Assembly: GCF_008369115.1 (NCBI RefSeq)
Contig: NZ_VOAZ01000002.1
Coordinates: 310,001 to 374,000, forward strand
Direction: 5' to 3'
Length of the DNA: 64,000 nt
DNA from: Psychrobacter sp. ANT_WB68
GTDB lineage: Bacteria > Pseudomonadota > Gammaproteobacteria > Pseudomonadales > Moraxellaceae
Positions 59,576 through 64,000 of the stretch are shown here, piece by piece. The notes beneath the pieces were generated by a model, which searched no databases, was not told the origin of the DNA, and saw nothing but the letters and a program-made list of their open reading frames with translations. How positions within the stretch are numbered: the first letter of the stretch is position 1; each line of letters begins with the position of its first letter. The position numbers and the translations under genes were made by a program.

Positions 59576-61744
59576 ATGACCACCATTTTTGCTACCCACC
59601 ATTATAATTATCCGCAAAATTTCATTGATATGAAACCCAAGCTTACGCGGCTCGAGCAGGCGATTAAAAAGCTCGAGGCCAATTTGCTGGATGCAGATAA
59701 TGAGGTGTTAGAAGAGAGGCTTTCCAGTCACTTAGGTTTGCAAGTGGATTATGCCAGAGAGCTTAATGCCAACCAACTATTGGCGGCAACGACTATTGAG
59801 GGCAAGGTATTGGTCATCGCTGGTGCGGGCTCTGGTAAAACCAAAACGTTGACTTATAGAACCAGTTACCTGATAGAAAACGGCGTAGCGCCAAAAGAGA
59901 TTTTGCTATTAACCTTTACCCGTAAAGCGGCTAATGAGATTAAAAGTCGGGCTAGAACTTTACTGGCAAGCCGTCTCGCGGATAATAGCCATATAAATGG
60001 CAAGGCGCTAAACGATATCACTAGCGGAACTTTTCACTCTTTTTGCAACATGTTATTGCGCCAATATTCAGGACTGCTTGGCATCAACCCGCGCTTTACT
60101 ATTTTAGACACGGGCGATAGTGAAGACGCCATCGACTTAATTCATAAAGAAAAGAAGTATCCAACCAAGATAACCAATCAGGCATTTCCGCGTAAAAAAA
60201 CGTTGCAAAATATCTTTTCAACTTCTAGAAATCGCCGTATTCATATCCGCGATTTAATCGAAAACACTTATCCTGATATCGCCGTGCATATTCCCATTAT
60301 TGAACAATTGGCCGTTGACTTTCATGAGTATAAACGCGCCAACCATTTATACGATTTCGATGACATCATCAGCCAAGTGGTACGGCATCTAAAGCACAAT
60401 GACACCTTTCGACAGCTACTACAAAAGCAATATCGTTATATCATGGTCGATGAATATCAGGATACCAATATCCCGCAAAAAGATCTGATTGACCTTATCT
60501 GTGCGCCTATGTCGGTATCGCTGATGGTGGTCGGTGATGATAACCAAAGCATCTATGCGTTTCGCGGTGCTAATTATGAAAATATCTTATTGTTTGGTGA
60601 AAGTTACCCTGAAGCAAAACTGATTAAATTGGAGCAAAATTATCGCAGTACGCCAGCGGTTTTAGACTATATCAATGCTTTATCGGCTCAAATCACTTTA
60701 GGTTATCAAAAGCAGCTGTACTCGGACGTGTCAATAGAAGGCACAAAGCCGGTCTTTCGCCGTCTCAGTGACGAAACCAAAGAGGCAAAATATATTGCCG
60801 ATAAAGTTATTGAATTAAAACCGGACTATGATTATCAAGACTTTGCGGTATTGTGCCGAACGTCCTTTCAATCTAACTACGTTCAGCTTGAATTTATGGA
60901 GCGCAATATTCCATTTATTGTCGTAGGCGGCATCCGCTTTATTGAAAGACGCCATATCAAAGACGTCTTAGCGTTTGTCAAAATACTCTATAACCCGAAT
61001 GATACGATTGCATGGCACCGTATTTTGACCTTGTTTAAAGGGGTGGGGGCGGTGACGGCGACGCGCTTGACCCAAGCAATTAATGCCGATAACAATTCCT
61101 TCGAGCCTCTATTAGCACCGTCATTTGCGAAAAAAAGCCCACAGCTTAAATCATTGCATGCGACTTTAACCAAAGCCAGTCAGGCCGCATCGGTCGAAAT
61201 GGTTATTGAGCTGATTCTAGAGTTTTATATTCCAGTTTTAAAAACGATTGAAGAGAATTGGCGGGAGCGCAGCGAGGACTTTCGTGTACTCAAAAATTTG
61301 GCTACAGAATATGACAGTCTCGATAAATTCTTAGAAAACCTTGCCCTTGATCCGCCGAATGATTCAGTTGCGACAGCGGGCGAGCCTATGCAAGGCGAAG
61401 AAGGTATCGATAAAAACAGGGATAAAGTTACTATCTCTACCATTCATAGTGCCAAAGGGCTTGAATGGCCAGTCGTTTTTGTCAATTCATTGGTCGATGG
61501 GATGACGCCGCATTATCGCTCGCTCAGTGATTTCGAAGAGCTTGAGGAAGAACGTAAGCTTTTTTATGTCGCTTGTAGTCGCGCTAAGAGCAGGCTGTTT
61601 TTAACGGCGCCCGATTATTTTTCAAGCTATTCAGGATATTTCGATAAGCCGTCACGGTTTATCGCTGAGCTGCCTCCTGATAAGCTGACGGTCGAGACCA
61701 GCAAAAAATCTATAAATGAGAGTGAGAATCCGATTTGGTGGTGA
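59576..61744 (+). CDS. UvrD/Rep-type superfamily 1 DNA helicase
   Basis: 722 residues. Motif I VIAGAGSGKTKTLTYR (about 80), Ia 'LLLTFTRKAANEIKSRA', II 'YIMVDEYQDTNIPQ', III 'VVGDDNQSIYAFRGA', IV 'LIKLEQNYRSTPAVLDYIN', V 'VTISTIHSAKGLEWPVVFVNSLVDGMTPH' and VI 'EEERKLFYVACSRAKSRLFLT'. It is slightly longer than Rep, with an N-terminal coiled region before motif I and without UvrD's C-terminal extension. It is a 3'-5' helicase for replication or repair. The start at 59576 is not well supported by a ribosome-binding site; an in-frame ATG at 59630 is possible. Confidence 0.9.
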   Translation: MTTIFATHHYNYPQNFIDMKPKLTRLEQAIKKLEANLLDADNEVLEERLSSHLGLQVDYARELNANQLLAATTIEGKVLVIAGAGSGKTKTLTYRTSYLIENGVAPKEILLLTFTRKAANEIKSRARTLLASRLADNSHINGKALNDITSGTFHSFCNMLLRQYSGLLGINPRFTILDTGDSEDAIDLIHKEKKYPTKITNQAFPRKKTLQNIFSTSRNRRIHIRDLIENTYPDIAVHIPIIEQLAVDFHEYKRANHLYDFDDIISQVVRHLKHNDTFRQLLQKQYRYIMVDEYQDTNIPQKDLIDLICAPMSVSLMVVGDDNQSIYAFRGANYENILLFGESYPEAKLIKLEQNYRSTPAVLDYINALSAQITLGYQKQLYSDVSIEGTKPVFRRLSDETKEAKYIADKVIELKPDYDYQDFAVLCRTSFQSNYVQLEFMERNIPFIVVGGIRFIERRHIKDVLAFVKILYNPNDTIAWHRILTLFKGVGAVTATRLTQAINADNNSFEPLLAPSFAKKSPQLKSLHATLTKASQAASVEMVIELILEFYIPVLKTIEENWRERSEDFRVLKNLATEYDSLDKFLENLALDPPNDSVATAGEPMQGEEGIDKNRDKVTISTIHSAKGLEWPVVFVNSLVDGMTPHYRSLSDFEELEEERKLFYVACSRAKSRLFLTAPDYFSSYSGYFDKPSRFIAELPPDKLTVETSKKSINESENPIWW

Positions 61745-61796
61745 TAAATAGAGGATAGGAAGCATTGTTAACGCTAAGACAATCATCAAGTCATCA

Positions 61797-61827
61797 AAGC
61801 TGCTAACATCACAAAACTTAGCAGCTT
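61797..61827 (+). terminator. Hairpin after the helicase gene
   Basis: AAGCTGCTAA pairs with TTAGCAGCTT around an 11-base loop; only a weak T stretch follows. The remaining spacer to 62073 is AT-rich with no gene. Confidence 0.5.
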
Positions 61828-62073
61828 AATTCTGTGATATTGATTAGTTTTTTCTTAATCTCATTGATCTAAATCATGGCTATTTTGTGAATCACCCTTC
61901 CATTATTCCTATCGAAAATATCTTCCTCTGAAATGTATAACCAAAAGTATTTAATAGCAAAAATATTTATATTATAAGGGTTTAATCTGGCGCTCAATGC
62001 GTTACTATTACTACCTTATCTAGTATTTCTCATATTTTATACTTTGTATTAAGACCTTAAAAAAGGACACGTT

Positions 62074-63321
62074 ATGCGCTATGAAGTGATCGTTATCGGT
62101 GCAGGGATGGTCGGCACCTCAGTTGCTTGGCATCTACAAAAAAATAACGCTCAAGTTTTACTATTAGACAAAAAACTACCGGGCTCTGAGACTTCATACG
62201 GCAATGCAGGTTTGATTCAACGCGAGGCGATTCATACGCATCCGTTTCCACGCCAGTTAACTGAAATGATACGCGTATTGCCAAATCAAGGAACCGATAT
62301 TCGCTATCGCATTCCAGCGATTTTGCGTTATCATCAGGCGCTATTGCAGTATTGGAAATACTCTACACCCGCTTCAGTTAAAAAAATCGAAGCGGAATGG
62401 CAGACACTGATTGAGCATTGCACCAGTGAACACCAAACCATGATTAGCGCCTCTGGTGCTGACGAACTGATTACGCGTGACGGTTGGTTGCAGCTGCATC
62501 GCTCTGAAGAGACTTTTCAAGAAGCCATTGCTTCCGCTATTGATGCACGCAATCAAGGTGTTGAGCATAATGTATTGACGGTAGATGAATTAAAAGTAAT
62601 GGAGCCTAGTGCCAATTTTGACGAGTTCGTAGGCGCGATTCATTGGCTCAACTCTTGGCAGGTTTCAAACCCAAGCTCGCTCGTAAAGGCTTATGCCAAA
62701 AACTTCCAAGAGATGAATGGCACCATTAAAGAAAGCAGTGTCAAAGAAATTGTGCAAGAGGAAAGTGGCTGGAAAGTCATTACCGACAATGACACTTATT
62801 ACAGTGACAAGTTAGTCATAGCCGCTGGACCTTGGTCTAATGATTTAATCAAACCGCTTGGCTATGATTTGCCGTTGTTCCCGATGCGCGGCTATCATCA
62901 GCACTTTAAAGTGAATGAAAAAAATACCATTCATCATAGTATGTTTGATATGGATAAAGGCTTCGTGATGGGGCCAATGCAACAAGGTATCCGCATTACT
63001 ACCGGCGCTGAGATGACGACGATGAATGCGCCAAAGAACTTTGGCCAATTAAATACCGTATTAAAACTTGCTCGAAAAATCCTGCCTTTAGAAGATGCCG
63101 TTGAGAGTGAAGCATGGGCAGGCTCACGTCCTTGTATGCCAGATATGAAGCCAGTTATTGGCCCTGCGCCTAATCACGATAAATTATGGTTTGCTTTTGG
63201 TCATAGCCATCAGGGCTTCACTTTAGGACCGATGACCGGTCGTCTGGTTGAAGAGATGATTCATGACAAACCAACACTCGTTGATATTAAACCCTTTGGC
63301 GCTGATCGTTTTTCTCGCTAA
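62074..63321 (+). CDS. FAD-dependent D-amino-acid dehydrogenase-like oxidoreductase
   Basis: 415 residues, DAO/DadA-like fold. The Rossmann motif 'VIVIGAGMVGTSVAWHLQ' begins at residue 4, followed by 'GSETSYGNAGLIQREAIHTHPFP' and C-terminal 'AWAGSRPCMPDMKPVIGPAPNHDKLWFAFGHSHQGFTLGPMTGRLV'. It probably oxidises D-amino acids (or a related secondary amine) to imino acids, passing electrons to the respiratory chain. AAAAAAGGACACGTT gives a strong ribosome-binding site. A RidA-like gene follows 75 bases on, which fits imino-acid production. Confidence 0.88.
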   Translation: MRYEVIVIGAGMVGTSVAWHLQKNNAQVLLLDKKLPGSETSYGNAGLIQREAIHTHPFPRQLTEMIRVLPNQGTDIRYRIPAILRYHQALLQYWKYSTPASVKKIEAEWQTLIEHCTSEHQTMISASGADELITRDGWLQLHRSEETFQEAIASAIDARNQGVEHNVLTVDELKVMEPSANFDEFVGAIHWLNSWQVSNPSSLVKAYAKNFQEMNGTIKESSVKEIVQEESGWKVITDNDTYYSDKLVIAAGPWSNDLIKPLGYDLPLFPMRGYHQHFKVNEKNTIHHSMFDMDKGFVMGPMQQGIRITTGAEMTTMNAPKNFGQLNTVLKLARKILPLEDAVESEAWAGSRPCMPDMKPVIGPAPNHDKLWFAFGHSHQGFTLGPMTGRLVEEMIHDKPTLVDIKPFGADRFSR

Positions 63322-63396
63322 GCAAGGTTTAAATAAAACGTGATTTATTTATATGCTCATCTATTTGAAAGTATTAAAAATTAAGGATAATAATCC

Positions 63397-63735
63397 ATGC
63401 AAAAGCTTCATAGTAACCAACGGATGAGTCAAGTTGTGATTCATAACCAAACTATTTATTTATCAGGTCAAGTTGGCAATAGCGATGATGATATCAAAGC
63501 CCAGACTTTAACTTGCCTAGAAAAAGTCGAAAAACTACTGCAAGAAGTGGGTAGTGATAAATCGAAACTGCTATCAGCAACCGTCTGGTTAAAAAGTATG
63601 TCAGATTTTGCAGCAATGAATGAGGTGTGGGATAAATGGTTTGAAGGTTTACAGCCGCCCGCACGCGCATGCGGCGAGTCTGCGCTGGCTCGTCCTGAGT
63701 TATTGGTCGAAATTACCGTTATCGCTGCTGAATAA
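63397..63735 (+). CDS. RidA-family (YjgF/YER057c/UK114) protein
   Basis: 112 residues. 'IHNQTIYLSGQVGNSDDDIKAQTLTCLEKVEKLLQEVGSDKSKLLSATVWLKSMSDFAAMNEVWDKWF' and the Arg-containing end 'PPARACGESALARPELLVEITVIAAE'. RidA proteins hydrolyse reactive 2-imino acids to keto acids and ammonia. The upstream dehydrogenase would generate just such products, so the two genes form a sensible operon. TTAAGGATAATAATCC precedes the ATG. Confidence 0.92.
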   Translation: MQKLHSNQRMSQVVIHNQTIYLSGQVGNSDDDIKAQTLTCLEKVEKLLQEVGSDKSKLLSATVWLKSMSDFAAMNEVWDKWFEGLQPPARACGESALARPELLVEITVIAAE

Positions 63736-63759
63736 ACGCTTAGTTTGATATTCAAAAGA

Positions 63760-63796
63760 AGTGGACAAGGTAGCTATTACTTTGTCCTTTTCTATA
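63760..63796 (+). terminator. Probable terminator after the RidA gene
   Basis: GGACAA (63763-63768) and TTGTCC (63782-63787) form a stem followed by TTTTCT. Confidence 0.65.
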
Positions 63797-63858
63797 AAAT
63801 AAACCCTACTCTTAAACTCTTAGCCCGATCTGTTTTCTAGTCTTATAAAGTTTTTGAT

Positions 63859-64000
63859 TTACTCATTTATCAGTTCATCTAATAGCTTTGTATTATTAAG
63901 ACGATGTAAATTTAGCGTTAATAACCTTATATTATCAAAACTATCGTTTAAAATTAAATCTTGATAGTCTTTTATTTGATGAGCTACTCTGTTCAGTAAG
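63859..64000 (-). CDS. C-terminal end of an unidentified protein (runs off the window)
   Basis: The minus strand is open for 47 codons from the window edge to a TAA at 63859-63861. The translation ends 'NIRLLTLNLHRLNNTKLLDELINE', a plausible helical C-terminus. It is convergent with the RidA gene, with a terminator between. The start and identity lie outside the window. An open frame of this length could be chance in AT-rich DNA, hence modest confidence. Confidence 0.4.
   Translation of the reverse strand, partial: LLNRVAHQIKDYQDLILNDSFDNIRLLTLNLHRLNNTKLLDELINE

Overview
The window reads as a chromosomal segment of a Psychrobacter-like member of the Moraxellaceae (Gammaproteobacteria). This rests on a moderately AT-rich base composition, the scattered type II secretion genes (gspE apart from gspHIJK, as in Acinetobacter), FadL-family porins with a mature 'AGLDRSGQ' start, a Slam/DUF560 protein, and a split FimV. 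The genus is an inference from gene content and not from a marker gene.

Layout. 1-760: the 5' part of an ABC-F ATPase (uup, minus strand) and slyX. 993-6047: three tandem FadL-family outer-membrane transporter paralogues. 6274-15446: the most unusual locus, three lipoproteins with TbpB-type beta-barrel domains, followed by a Slam (DUF560) outer-membrane translocon. Their linkers are (Pro-Thr)28, (Pro-Thr)19 and 69 collagen-like Gly-X-Y triplets, and the domain orders are A, A-B and A-A-B. The A-A pair is an apparently exact 753-bp tandem duplication. This looks like a type XI (Slam-dependent) surface-lipoprotein system with self-encoded cargo.

15532-33506: putP, a LysR regulator divergent from leuC-leuD, a lipoprotein gene lying between leuD and leuB, an L,D-transpeptidase, then a minus-strand run (in transcription order) dinB, queA, FimV split into a periplasmic LysM half and a membrane/TPR half, an asparaginase, truA and infA.

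33942-45033: phenylalanine/tyrosine catabolism. phhA and phhB convert Phe to Tyr, an aromatic aminotransferase makes 4-hydroxyphenylpyruvate, hppD makes homogentisate, and maiA and fahA finish the route to fumarate and acetoacetate. Classical homogentisate dioxygenase (hmgA) is absent. A small VOC-fold metalloprotein sits beside fahA and is a candidate for the missing ring-cleavage step. IclR and LysR regulators and an NhaC-type transporter accompany the cluster.

45374-64000: an acidic protein of unknown function, tRNA-Leu(CAA), fpr, trmO, gspE, a TatD-type nuclease, a TetR regulator, gspHIJK (with Asn-rich tails on J and K), a FabR/DesT-like TetR regulator, dgt, ychF, a UvrD/Rep-type helicase, and a D-amino-acid dehydrogenase/RidA pair. 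The last 142 bases hold the open 3' end of an unidentified minus-strand gene. No phage, transposase, CRISPR array or rRNA was seen. All family assignments come from reading motifs, with no database search.
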